Below, one piece after another: positions 8,273 through 17,509 of a stretch of DNA of 64,000 nt. The stretch is from RGIG3178 sp963674495 (lineage in GTDB: Bacteria > Bacillota > Clostridia > Christensenellales > QAND01): the NCBI GenBank assembly GCA_963674495.2, contig CAXXLG010000001.1, positions 62,001-126,000 of the forward strand, in the 5' to 3' direction. Under the pieces are notes generated by a model. It was not told the origin of the DNA, did not search any database, and worked only from the letters and a program-made list of their open reading frames with translations. The first letter of the stretch is position 1. Each line of letters opens with the position of its first letter. The position numbers were made by a program, and so were the translations under genes.

Positions 8273-9037
8273 ATGGAACCTGAGATTGAATTTGGAAGCG
8301 TAGAAGAGCAGGAGGTCGCTGAACCTGCAACCGATAGCGACACCGTTGCTGCGGAAGATGGCGTAGAAGAGGCCGACATCGCCGACCGGCCGCCGCAGGA
8401 CAAGAAAGGCAATCAGGACGCCGCCGTTGCGTCCGCGGCAGCAGCCGCCAGAAGGCAGGCGGAGAACAAATACCGCGAAGCGATATCCACGCACATGGAC
8501 CAGAAGGAACGCTTTGCCAAATCCCAGGGATTTTCAACCTGGGAGGAGATGGAGAACAAGTCGGTGACCCAATCGCTGCAAAGGGGCGTGACGCCCCAGG
8601 CGATCGAATTGCTGGTGCACCGTGCCGTCGAACAGAGCCCAATCATCCGCGAAGCAAGAGAGCAAAAGAACAAGGCGCAGGTTAAGGCTTCGTTCGACGA
8701 GTTTACAAAGGAATTCCCGCAAAGTGGCATCGAGACGATGGCGGATTTTATCAAGATGCCGAACTATGATGCGTTTTACAATTACGTTAACCACGGCCTA
8801 TCGCTCAGCGAAGCGTATACACTGACAAACCGTGACGCAATCGTAAACCAAAAGGCGGCGGCAGCCAAGCAGGCGGCGCTCAACACCGTATACGGCAAGG
8901 CGCACCTGAGGTCCAACGCCGGCGGTGGCGATGCGGACGATGTCGTGGTACCGCGGGATACCTATAAGTCATACCGGCAGATGATGCCGGAATGGACGGA
9001 CAGACAGATCCGTGAACATTACAAAAGATCAACATAA
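8273..9037 (+). CDS. Phage scaffold-like protein
   Basis: The 254-aa protein starts at ATG 8273 with GAAAGGA upstream. It has a very acidic N-terminus (EEQEVAEPATDSD), an Ala-rich helical centre (AAVASAAAAARRQAENKYRE) and a basic C-terminal end. Length, composition and position two genes before the major capsid protein fit an internal scaffold that shapes the procapsid. It ends 13 bp before the next start. Confidence 0.65.
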   Translation: MEPEIEFGSVEEQEVAEPATDSDTVAAEDGVEEADIADRPPQDKKGNQDAAVASAAAAARRQAENKYREAISTHMDQKERFAKSQGFSTWEEMENKSVTQSLQRGVTPQAIELLVHRAVEQSPIIREAREQKNKAQVKASFDEFTKEFPQSGIETMADFIKMPNYDAFYNYVNHGLSLSEAYTLTNRDAIVNQKAAAAKQAALNTVYGKAHLRSNAGGGDADDVVVPRDTYKSYRQMMPEWTDRQIREHYKRST

Positions 9038-9050
9038 AGGAGTGAATACT

Positions 9051-9485
9051 TTGGCATTCAAATTGGCATCAAGAGCCTTTGGCGCAAGCGCCGCCATCGA
9101 GTACCTGTTGGGAACGGACGACGAGGCGTATATCCTGGGCGAAGCGCTGACGCTATCTTCCGGCAGGTTGACGGTGGCAACGGGCGAAAGCATTCCGCTT
9201 TTCATCTGCCAAAAAACACAGGCAGCGGAAACGACGGCGGTGACGCCCATTCCGGTGATGCGGGTGATGCCCAACCAGGAATATGAGACGATGTTTTCCA
9301 CAACGCCGTCCGGCGTTGTGATGGGCAGTATCGTGACCATTTCAGCCGATGGGCTGGAGGCCACGGCGACCGCCACCGACGGTGTTTTCCAAGTGTCCGC
9401 AATAGACGGAACGGAAGATGGTTCGGTGGTGCGCGGGTATTTCCATCCGGCGTTTGCGCGCCCGGACGATATCCCCGCTGAATAA
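9051..9485 (+). CDS. Capsid-associated (decoration-like) protein
   Basis: The 144-aa protein is read from TTG 9051, which is preceded by AAAGGAG at good spacing; the longer ATG frame lacks a ribosome site. The N-terminus (FKLASRAFGASAAIEYLLG) is followed by beta-rich sequence with repeated Thr/Val strands. Small beta-rich proteins between scaffold and capsid genes usually stabilise the shell. It lies 12 bp before the capsid gene. Confidence 0.5.
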   Translation: MAFKLASRAFGASAAIEYLLGTDDEAYILGEALTLSSGRLTVATGESIPLFICQKTQAAETTAVTPIPVMRVMPNQEYETMFSTTPSGVVMGSIVTISADGLEATATATDGVFQVSAIDGTEDGSVVRGYFHPAFARPDDIPAE

Positions 9486-9497
9486 GGAGGTAGAGAT

Positions 9498-10505
9498 ATG
9501 GCAGGCATTGTATTTTCCAAGGCTTCAGGTGTGAACGATTCCATTTATGGAAAGAGCCAGGAGCCGATCAAGGCGCTGATCGAAAGTCGCGTGGAAGCAT
9601 TTGAAAAAGGCAAGAGCGTCCTTCGCGACATTTATGTCGTTGAGAAGACGGACAAGTTCGCGGAGAAGTTTACCTATGAAACCGCGCTGCCCAATTTCGT
9701 GGCGGTCGGCGAGGGCGGCGCTTATCCGCAGAACGGATTCCAGGAGGGCTATGCCCAGGTCATCGAGCCGGATACGTGGAAAAACCAGTTTGAGGTTACC
9801 ATGGAGATGGCGGAGGATGCGCACATGGGCAAGGTGAAACAGCGTGCAGGGGCGTTTACGCTTTCCTACAACCGTACGCGTGAATCATTCGGCGCGGGTA
9901 TGTTGATGGGCGGATTCTCGGGTTCGCATGCGTTTCTGGGCAAGACGTTTTCGTGCAAGTCGGCGGACGGTGTGAATTTGTTCTCCACATTGCATCCAAG
10001 CAAGACCGGCGGTGCGGATGTGCAGTCCAATCTGTATGCGGGCGCCTTTACCTATGACAACCTGTGCTATTTGCAGGAGAAGATGCAGAACATGTCCGAC
10101 GACGACGGGAACCTGTTGGGGCTGTCGCCGGACACCATCGTCATCCCCAACGATGCGATGCTGAAAAAGGCGGTGTTCAACGCCATCGGCGCCGAGGGCG
10201 AGCCGGAAGCGGATACGCACAGCATGAACTTCCAGTACGGGCTGTGGAACGTAATCATCTGGCCGTACCTCAATGCGTACAAGCCGTCTGAAGCGACGAG
10301 TACGCCGTGGGTTTTGATGGACGGCGAGTATAACAAGGCGTATTACGGCGCGGTGTGGCTGGACCGGATCGGGCTGACGGTGAGAAGCGAGATAGCGGAC
10401 AACGACAACAACGTGTTCAAGGGCCGCGCGCGCTATATGGCGGGCTTCAACGACTGGCGGCCGTTTGCGATGAGCTTTACCGGGAGTAGTGGGACGGCGT
10501 TCTAG
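9498..10505 (+). CDS. Major capsid protein
   Basis: The protein has 335 aa, with ATG 9498 after AAGGAGG. The sequence has the pattern of HK97-fold/Mu gpT-like head proteins: an N-terminal helix (EPIKALIESRVEAFEKGKS), a central loop with IVIPNDAMLKKAVFNAIG, and a C-terminal strand set ending RARYMAGFNDWRPFAMSF. Order (scaffold, decoration, capsid) supports the call. There is no obvious prohead-protease domain nearby, so maturation may not involve cleavage. Confidence 0.75.
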   Translation: MAGIVFSKASGVNDSIYGKSQEPIKALIESRVEAFEKGKSVLRDIYVVEKTDKFAEKFTYETALPNFVAVGEGGAYPQNGFQEGYAQVIEPDTWKNQFEVTMEMAEDAHMGKVKQRAGAFTLSYNRTRESFGAGMLMGGFSGSHAFLGKTFSCKSADGVNLFSTLHPSKTGGADVQSNLYAGAFTYDNLCYLQEKMQNMSDDDGNLLGLSPDTIVIPNDAMLKKAVFNAIGAEGEPEADTHSMNFQYGLWNVIIWPYLNAYKPSEATSTPWVLMDGEYNKAYYGAVWLDRIGLTVRSEIADNDNNVFKGRARYMAGFNDWRPFAMSFTGSSGTAF

Positions 10506-10517
10506 AAAGTAAGGGCG

Positions 10518-11020
10518 TTAAAACCCACCTACCGCCCAATTAAGGTAATCAAAGGGGGCTATGCCCCCTTTGAAACCCCCCGGCTGTCACGGTTTGGGGT
10601 TGTGGATTGCGAGCAAAAGGGTAAAAGATTATCTTAACACCCACTGCCCAATTGAGGAAACTAAAGGGGGCATTGCCCCCTTTAGACCCCCCCCGGACGC
10701 TCGTTTCTTTGCGAATAAATGGCGGGTTGAAGGATTTGCCGTTTCACATGAACCAAAGCTTGCGGCAAATGGATTGCGATTAAGGGGAAAACGTTCCCCT
10801 TAAAAACCCCTTTCCTAGGATCTATACCCGCCCGCCGCCCAATTAAGGTAATCAAAGAGGCATTGCCCCCTTTGGAACCCCAGCTATCGCCGTTTTAGAC
10901 CTGTAGTGGATTAAGAGCATGGGTTGGGCTGAGATGGGGTTGAGTACGGGAAGATCGACTCCCACCCACCGCCCAATTAAGTTAATCAAAAGGCTGTGAC
11001 CTATTGGACCCCTCGCTATT
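10518..11020 (+). repeat. Cluster of four dispersed-repeat copies between capsid and neck genes
   Basis: Copies begin near 10518, 10634, 10819 and 10957. Each contains CGCCCAATTAAGG-like bases, then an inverted AAAGGGGGC...GCCCCCTTT core. Unlike arrays A and B they are unevenly spaced and diverged from one another. The rest of the gap (10506-11161) shows no gene. Confidence 0.85.
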
Positions 11021-11161
11021 CCAAATTTGTTCGAACCGGTGGAAGAGTCGTTGCTTTGATAAGAAATAACACATGGGACACGTGGATATTGGCGTTCTCG
11101 AAGGGCGCTTGTTTTATACCCGCATGTACGGAAGAGAACAAAAAGAGCAGGAGGTACACTC

Positions 11162-12067
11162 ATGACCTGGAAACAAATCAAAGACGCTGCTCTGCAGATG
11201 ATGTTTAGCTTTTCGCAGGGCGGCAATGAAACACAAAGTGCAGCGAACGATGATTATCTGCTTGCAATGGCGGCGCCGGCCAACCTTGCCATGCGGGATC
11301 TGGCCGGGGTTTGTCCCATAAGAAGGACGCTGACCGTCAAGCAGTACCAGCAGGAAAATACCGTTACGTCGTACACCGAAAGCGATGATGGGATACTCAT
11401 TGAATCAAACGACGCCAAGGCATTTTATTGCCAGATCGACGGCGTGGCGACGGTGCATTTTGAGTTTGTGCAGGAGGACGATACCATTGTGCGGCTGGAT
11501 TCGGTTGCAGTAAACAATGCATTCTTTGCGCCGGTACGCTATGTCTATGCGCAGGGTACCCGCGTTCGCGTGTTGATAGAGGGAAACGTGCGCGTTAAGG
11601 ATTATGCTTTTTATGATTGGGAATACCAGCGTGAAAATGAAATACCCTCTCCGGCGGAGGATAGGATGTATTCGGTCGTGGAATTGATCGAATCGCAAAA
11701 CGCTTTGCCATTTTTGGGGTTTGATGAAAAACCTGCAAGGTTGGATGGGATGGACGTCTCGGGATATGTTAAATTTGACGGCATCGACACACTTTGCATA
11801 CCGTGCGTAATCGAAGGTGAGATCAAGCTGCATTATCTGGCGTACCCAACGCCGATTACGGCGGATACCGACGATGGGCACGAGATCGAACTATGCGGTG
11901 AAGCGGCGGATTTGATTCCGCTGTATATTGCCTCCGTAGTGTATCTGGAGGATGACCGCAACCTTGCGCAGTTCTACCGCGGTGAATACTACAACCGCAG
12001 GAACGCAGTGGCAAAGAGCGCGGAGATTTTGGCGGCGGACGAATTTGTAACTTCAAGCGGGTGGTGA
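11162..12067 (+). CDS. Head-tail connector (neck adaptor) candidate
   Basis: The 301-aa protein starts at ATG 11162 after AGGAGG. Its N-terminus is helical (WKQIKDAALQMMF) and residues 100-270 are beta-rich. Size and position after the capsid gene, overlapping the next gene start, match the adaptor that joins portal to tail. The identification rests on context; no diagnostic motif is seen. Confidence 0.45.
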   Translation: MTWKQIKDAALQMMFSFSQGGNETQSAANDDYLLAMAAPANLAMRDLAGVCPIRRTLTVKQYQQENTVTSYTESDDGILIESNDAKAFYCQIDGVATVHFEFVQEDDTIVRLDSVAVNNAFFAPVRYVYAQGTRVRVLIEGNVRVKDYAFYDWEYQRENEIPSPAEDRMYSVVELIESQNALPFLGFDEKPARLDGMDVSGYVKFDGIDTLCIPCVIEGEIKLHYLAYPTPITADTDDGHEIELCGEAADLIPLYIASVVYLEDDRNLAQFYRGEYYNRRNAVAKSAEILAADEFVTSSGW

Positions 12068-12069
12068 AA

Positions 12070-13929
12070 ATGGCGACATATACGAAACGGTATGAAAAAT
12101 TCAGAGGCGTGGATTTTTCCACAGATCCGGCATTGATCGACGAAAGACGAAGCCCCTATTGCCAAAACCTGATATCCGACAACGGCGGCTATCCCGAAAA
12201 GAGGCTGGGATGGCGCATCCTCAAAACCTATGAGGGCGATACGATCAACGGCATATTTCGCTTGGTGGACGCCGGCGGTAACGAACATCTGTTGGTGCAT
12301 CACGGTGAAACGCTTACGCATGAGACGTTTGATGTAACGTCAACCGATTTGTCCACCACAATGAACAATGATAAATCCACCTGTTTTTACCACGACAACA
12401 CACTGTATATACTCGATGGTGCAAACTATCTATCCTATGACGGCACAACGCTATCCGATGTTGTGGATAACGCCTTCGTGCCCACCACCGTCATTGGTCG
12501 GGCCCCGGCGGGCGGCGGAAAACTGCTGGAGGGCGCGAATTACCTCTCTCCCTGGCGCAAGAACAGCTTTGTGGGCAACGGAACGTCGACAGCGTTTTAT
12601 CTGGATGCGCAGGATGTTGACGAAGAGAATTTGATCGTATACGTAAACGGATCGCTGGTGGATGCGGAGGACTATACCGTCGATCATGCCAATGGCAAGG
12701 TCACCTTCGACGCGGCACCGTCGGACGGTGACGGAGTGGACAACGTGGTGATCACTTTTTCAAAGACGGTTACGGGTTATGCGGATACCATCCAAAAATG
12801 CCGGTTTGGAATTTGGTTTGGCGCAGGGGAAAACACGCGTGTGTTTCTTTCCGGCAACCCCGATTATAAGAGCTGGGACTTTCACAGCGGTTTGTACGAT
12901 CCGACGTATTTCCCCGATACGGGGTATACGCGCATTGGCTCGGATGCGTCCGCGATTATGGGATATCTTCGGCAGTACGACAGCCTTCTTGTCATCAAGG
13001 AAGATAACGATCAGGACGCGACGATGTACATACGCACGGCGGAACTGACCACCGTTGAAACGGTGGAAAGCGATTTGACGACATCGACAGAAACGGTGGC
13101 AGTTTTCCCAATCCAACAAGGCGTGGCCGGTGTGGGCGCCGTGTCACGTTATGCGTTTGCAACGTTGCGGGACGATCCATTGTTCCTGTCCAAAGAGGGT
13201 GTGTTTACACCGACGCTCAATTACGGATCGGACGCTCAGCGTTCCATGCAAAACCGATCCTACTACGTGGACGCAAGGCTGACGGCGGAAACGAATTTAT
13301 CGCAAGCGGTGGGTGTTGTGTGGAATGGCTATTACATTCTATGCGTAAACGGCGTGTGCTTTGTGGCGGACAGCAGGCAGAAGACGGGCAAGGGTGCGAA
13401 CGAAGCGTCGGGATACGAATGGTATTACTGGACGAACATTCCCGCGGTTGTGTTCATGGAATCGGAAGACGAATTGTATTTTGGTACGGCGGACGGGCGG
13501 CTGTGCAAACTCCGATCGGATGAATCGACAGGACTTAAGTACAACGACGAAGATGATCCCATCGATGCATTTTGGGCTACCAAGCAGGACGATGACGGGG
13601 ATTTCATGATGTACAAGACAATGGAGCGGTTGGGCAGCGGCGTTTTGATCAAGCCCTATTCACGCTCGAGCGTGGAGATATCCGTTAAAACGGATGGCGG
13701 AAATACAAACGTGCTCAATCAAAAGATGGTGGACATTTTTGACTTCAACAATATGGATTTTGAGCGGTTTACATTCTCTACCATTGATGCTCCGGACGTG
13801 ATGCCCTTTGGTCTGTCCGTTAAAAAATATAAAACGTTGCAGATCATAGCACGAAACAGGGAATCCAATGAAGGGTTCGGCGTGTATGGGTTTGTCAAGC
13901 GATTCCATGCTGTTAAATACGTAAAGTAA
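12070..13929 (+). CDS. Large tail or neck tube protein, beta-propeller-like
   Basis: The protein has 619 aa from ATG 12070; a GTG at 12061 is also in frame and would overlap the previous gene. Residues 8-45 (RGVDFSTDPALIDERRSPYC then LGWRILKTYEG) match the start of podophage tail-tube-B/P22 gp10-type proteins, where a conserved RSP-N/C patch precedes an RxGWR motif. The rest is repetitive beta structure with many Asp/Gly turns. It probably forms the tail nozzle or hub. Confidence 0.55.
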   Translation: MATYTKRYEKFRGVDFSTDPALIDERRSPYCQNLISDNGGYPEKRLGWRILKTYEGDTINGIFRLVDAGGNEHLLVHHGETLTHETFDVTSTDLSTTMNNDKSTCFYHDNTLYILDGANYLSYDGTTLSDVVDNAFVPTTVIGRAPAGGGKLLEGANYLSPWRKNSFVGNGTSTAFYLDAQDVDEENLIVYVNGSLVDAEDYTVDHANGKVTFDAAPSDGDGVDNVVITFSKTVTGYADTIQKCRFGIWFGAGENTRVFLSGNPDYKSWDFHSGLYDPTYFPDTGYTRIGSDASAIMGYLRQYDSLLVIKEDNDQDATMYIRTAELTTVETVESDLTTSTETVAVFPIQQGVAGVGAVSRYAFATLRDDPLFLSKEGVFTPTLNYGSDAQRSMQNRSYYVDARLTAETNLSQAVGVVWNGYYILCVNGVCFVADSRQKTGKGANEASGYEWYYWTNIPAVVFMESEDELYFGTADGRLCKLRSDESTGLKYNDEDDPIDAFWATKQDDDGDFMMYKTMERLGSGVLIKPYSRSSVEISVKTDGGNTNVLNQKMVDIFDFNNMDFERFTFSTIDAPDVMPFGLSVKKYKTLQIIARNRESNEGFGVYGFVKRFHAVKYVK

Positions 13930-13940
13930 GGAGAGATATC

Positions 13941-14939
13941 ATGGAGGATTTAAAGATTCTGGAAGTGGATTACACTGGTTTGGACATTATGGGCATGGAG
14001 GACAGCCCGACGTCGGCCGGTTGGACGGCGGATCAAATACAAGAGCGGTTCGACGCCCTGGTGAAGGAACTTATGGCGGTGCGGCTAAACGCACTGATTG
14101 ATGCATTGGTAGCGTCCACAGGGACATCGGGGGCGGAAGAGATCGGCAGTTTGGCTATATCCGGCGTGACCGGTACGACCGTGCACGATCAGTTGAGCGA
14201 TTTGAAAACACAGATCGATGAGGCGGTCATCAGTGGCCTGACCGAAGACACAATCACCGACGTATACCTGAGCGGCACGGAAGGAAACATCAAACCGAGT
14301 TTTGCGGCGCATATCGTCAACTACCTGTTGCATATCGGTAACGCAGGCACGACCGGCGGTAGTGGTTCAGCGTATACCGCGACGTTGTCGGATTTTGACG
14401 ATGAGATCGTTAATTTTTTCATATTGACGGTGCACACCGGATGCTCGAACGACGCAACGCTTGCGCTCAACGGCGGCGCTGCTCATCAGATTGTTGCGCT
14501 GGGCAATACAAACATCAAAGCGGGGCATATGAAAACCAGCGGTGTATACCTGATCGTTTACAATCCTACTACATCGCGGTATGTACTGATCAATCCAGAT
14601 CAGACCAATCTGCATACACATGCTGTATCGGCCATCACCAACCTGCAAACATCGCTTGATGCAAAGCAGGGTACCATCACCGGCGGTGCGTCGCTGATTA
14701 CCACATCCAACCTCACGACAAACCGTGCGCTGGTATCCAATTCAAGTGGAAAGGTGGCGGTAAGTGCGGTTACGTCTACGGAATTAGGGTACATGGACGG
14801 TGTGACAAGCAGCGTGCAAACACAGATAGGCTCTCTTCAATCACAGATAAATACAAAATTCCCCACGGCCAACATCATCTACTCATCTTCAACGCCCTCG
14901 TATACGGCGGGGAAGATCTGGCTAAAACCCATCACGTAA
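13941..14939 (+). CDS. Tail appendage / fibre protein
   Basis: The 332-aa protein starts at ATG 13941 after AAGGAG. An N-terminal helical part leads to a Thr/Ser/Gly-rich middle (GTTGGSGSAYTATLSDFDDE) and a C-terminal region containing NLQTSLDAKQGTITGGASL. It ends in YSSSTPSYTAGKIWLKPIT, a motif often found at the end of phage tail appendages. It likely trimerises at the virion tip. Confidence 0.6.
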   Translation: MEDLKILEVDYTGLDIMGMEDSPTSAGWTADQIQERFDALVKELMAVRLNALIDALVASTGTSGAEEIGSLAISGVTGTTVHDQLSDLKTQIDEAVISGLTEDTITDVYLSGTEGNIKPSFAAHIVNYLLHIGNAGTTGGSGSAYTATLSDFDDEIVNFFILTVHTGCSNDATLALNGGAAHQIVALGNTNIKAGHMKTSGVYLIVYNPTTSRYVLINPDQTNLHTHAVSAITNLQTSLDAKQGTITGGASLITTSNLTTNRALVSNSSGKVAVSAVTSTELGYMDGVTSSVQTQIGSLQSQINTKFPTANIIYSSSTPSYTAGKIWLKPIT

Positions 14940-14952
14940 GGAGGTGCGTTGA

Positions 14953-15570
14953 TTGTCGACCACAGTAAAAATCTATCCAACAACAACAGCGTACCAATAC
15001 TGGCGCGGCAGTTCATGGACATCGGACAGTCCGTATACAAGGGCCTATGCAGGGCAAACGTCCTATACATATTTATGGCCGCTTCCGTTTAACCTTTCGG
15101 CGTATTCAAACAAGATCATGAAAAGCCTGAAGCTAAAAGTTAAGGTTGACGATGCATCCAACACCTTTTCGTCGCCAAGCGAGTATTTGGGTGCAGGATT
15201 GGCAACATCAAACAATTCGTCGTCGGATGCGGCCAACTGTACGCATCTCAATGGCAATGAGCACACGCCGACTATAGCGGGAGATACTTGGAACGAATGG
15301 AATATCTCCGACGCATGGAATACGCTAAAATCCGGCTCAGGCTATATCGTTTTATACGGCAATGAGTACGCGGTGTTGTTTACCAACTATAGTACCGTCA
15401 GCACGTCGGATAGGCCTTACATCGAGCTTGTGTACGATGACGGGACGGTCGGGTATGGCACGGGCGGATCGTATGCGCGGTGTCAAGTCTACTATGGTAC
15501 AGGCGGATCGTGGGTACTATGCAAGCCGTACTACGGATCCGGGGGATCATGGAAAGAGATTTCAACATAA
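14953..15570 (+). CDS. Phage structural protein with C-terminal Gly-Gly-Ser repeats
   Basis: The 205-aa protein is read from TTG 14953 with AAGGAGGTG upstream. The body resembles a jelly-roll carbohydrate-binding-type domain (residues 30-165, with YIVLYGNEYAVLF and RPYIELVYDDG). The tail has three repeats of the form YGTGGSYARCQVY, YGTGGSWVLCKPY and YGSGGSWKEIS. Similar short repeats end many phage appendage proteins. The function is inferred from position. Confidence 0.5.
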   Translation: MSTTVKIYPTTTAYQYWRGSSWTSDSPYTRAYAGQTSYTYLWPLPFNLSAYSNKIMKSLKLKVKVDDASNTFSSPSEYLGAGLATSNNSSSDAANCTHLNGNEHTPTIAGDTWNEWNISDAWNTLKSGSGYIVLYGNEYAVLFTNYSTVSTSDRPYIELVYDDGTVGYGTGGSYARCQVYYGTGGSWVLCKPYYGSGGSWKEIST

Positions 15571-15585
15571 TGGGAGGATCAATCG

Positions 15586-16290
15586 ATGGCTAACGCATTG
15601 ACGGATGAACTGGATAGATTGACAAATGCGGCGGGCACCGCCGGCTATACACCGGTGGATTGGACCGCTTATTACGACAAACAATATCAGGCAAAGCTTG
15701 ACGCGCTCAACGCGTCGTACCAGGCGCAAAAACAGCAGCTTCAGGCACAGTTGCCCAAGATCGAGCAGGCTTACGATGCGCAGCGAGGCAACGTGTATAC
15801 CGGCGCGCGGCGCAGCGCCCTTGGCAACAACGAAGTTTTGGCGGCACAAGGATTGGCGGGAAATGCATACAAGGCGCCGACATCAGGATATGCCGAAACG
15901 TCCCGTGTCAATCAGGACACGTCGATGCGCAACATCTTAAACTTCGCGAACCTACAGCAGCAAAAGGCGTTCAACGACATCGATACGCAAATTGCTTCGG
16001 CGGGCGTGGAGCGGGATTCGCAATTGGCACAGGCGCTTTATGAGATCGAGCAAAGCAAGCTTGCCAACATACAGGGCGAAAACCAGTACGCGTCAGGTTA
16101 TACACTGGAACAGGCGGCACAGCAGGAGGCGATCCGGCAATACAACGAACAGATGGCTATGACAAACCAGCAAAATGCTTTGTCGCAGGCCTACCAAGAG
16201 CTCATGACGTTTGGCAGAATTGTGACACAAGCGGCAGCGGATGCGCTGGGTGTGAAGGTAGGTGCGACGCTCAAGCAGCTAAAGAGATAG
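15586..16290 (+). CDS. Gln/Ala-rich coiled-coil virion protein, paralogue A
   Basis: The 234-aa protein starts at ATG 15586 after GGGAGGA. Residues 30-80 are a coiled coil (YQAKLDALNASYQAQKQQL) and the whole is Gln/Ala-rich. It shares its start (MANALT) and end (QAYQELMTFGRI, then TQAAADALGVKVG) with the protein at 16477. Position before the giant protein suggests an internal or ejected virion protein, as in podophages. Confidence 0.5.
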   Translation: MANALTDELDRLTNAAGTAGYTPVDWTAYYDKQYQAKLDALNASYQAQKQQLQAQLPKIEQAYDAQRGNVYTGARRSALGNNEVLAAQGLAGNAYKAPTSGYAETSRVNQDTSMRNILNFANLQQQKAFNDIDTQIASAGVERDSQLAQALYEIEQSKLANIQGENQYASGYTLEQAAQQEAIRQYNEQMAMTNQQNALSQAYQELMTFGRIVTQAAADALGVKVGATLKQLKR

Positions 16291-16308
16291 AAGCATAGCA
16301 TAGGAATT

Positions 16309-16333
16309 AAGGCGCAGCCTGCGCCTTTTTTTA
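16309..16333 (+). terminator. Intrinsic terminator between the two paralogues
   Basis: AAGGCGCA / TGCGCCTT with a three-base loop is followed by seven Ts. Confidence 0.75.
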
Positions 16334-16476
16334 TGCTTGCATACCGCTTGCTGATAGACATTGTATTGACAAAAAAATGGCATTCCCTGGGAAAGATGTT
16401 TTCCTTGTCATAAAACGTTGGGCTAGGGGGGGCATTAAAGTAGACTTGGAGCCCTTGTCTTATAGGAGGAATTATC

Positions 16477-17340
16477 ATGGCAAACGCATTGACAACTGCA
16501 CTGGACGAGCTGGCGCAGCATCATTCGCCGGATTACGCGGGACTGTATGGTGAAACGGCCGCTGCACAGCTTTCGGCGTTGGACGCACAGTATGCGGCGC
16601 AGCTTCAAGCGCTGAACGAACGTTATGCAAAGACTGGGCAGGCTTACGAAACGGCGCGCAGCAAAGCCAATGATTACGCAAACCTGTCCGCCATTGGCAA
16701 CAATGAGGCGGCTGGCAATGCTTATGGGGCAGCGCCAAGATATTCTCAAACGTCGCACATGCACGAGCAAAACGCGCTTGCAAACGCGCTGAACAACGCA
16801 TATATGCAACAGGCAAATGTACAGAGCGACATCAACAGCGAAATAGCACAGGCCGGATTAAACCAACAAGCCCAAGCGGCGGCGCTGATGTCAATGATTG
16901 ATTCGAACAAGCTCGCCGCGCTGCAACAGGAGAACCAGTTTGCGTCCAATAATGGGCTGCAACGATCGTCACAGGAAGAAGCAGCGAGTCGGTTCAACGA
17001 GCAACTGACACTGGCTAATCAGCAGAATGCCATGAATCAGGCGTATCAGGAGCTAAAGGCGTTTGGCAGGATCAAAACGCAGGCTGCGGCGGACGCGCTG
17101 GGAGTAAAAGTGGGGACGACGCTTGGTAGCTTGAAGGGCAAACGGCGCAACAGCAAAAAACCGGTTGATTATGATGCCAACTTTGAAGAAATTGTTGGAT
17201 ATATTAGCACCGGACAAGTGGGAAGCCCAAATGCCATACTGGACGCATACGGCGATGGATTAATCACGGAAAATCAGAAGTATACGCTGCTAAGCAGAAT
17301 AACACATGGATCGGATAAATGGGTGAGAAATCGTTATTAG
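16477..17340 (+). CDS. Gln/Ala-rich coiled-coil virion protein, paralogue B
   Basis: The 287-aa protein starts at ATG 16477 after AGGAGG. It is homologous end to end with paralogue A through TQAAADALGVKVG, then adds about 65 residues (KGKRRNSKKPVDYD onward) absent from A. The extension has EEIVGYISTGQVGSPNAILD and may be an interaction domain. A terminator separates it from A, so it may have its own promoter, but I see only a TTGACA without a good partner near 16367. Confidence 0.5.
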   Translation: MANALTTALDELAQHHSPDYAGLYGETAAAQLSALDAQYAAQLQALNERYAKTGQAYETARSKANDYANLSAIGNNEAAGNAYGAAPRYSQTSHMHEQNALANALNNAYMQQANVQSDINSEIAQAGLNQQAQAAALMSMIDSNKLAALQQENQFASNNGLQRSSQEEAASRFNEQLTLANQQNAMNQAYQELKAFGRIKTQAAADALGVKVGTTLGSLKGKRRNSKKPVDYDANFEEIVGYISTGQVGSPNAILDAYGDGLITENQKYTLLSRITHGSDKWVRNRY

Positions 17341-17509
17341 TAAACACGGGCAATCTGATGAAAGAAGGGGCGTTGTAAGGCGTGAAAAATGGAGAAACAA
17401 ACACGTTGTCGATTTTAAACCAACCACTTCAAAAACGCCAACCGTTGGGGCATTTGATGCGTGGAAAAGAAAGCATGTAAAGGACATTGGCATTGCGCAA
17501 AATTCCGGC

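Noticed and set aside
6657..11020. The GC-rich repeats as insertion sequences
   Set aside because: They are too short and have no transposase or clear terminal repeats; a miniature element remains possible.
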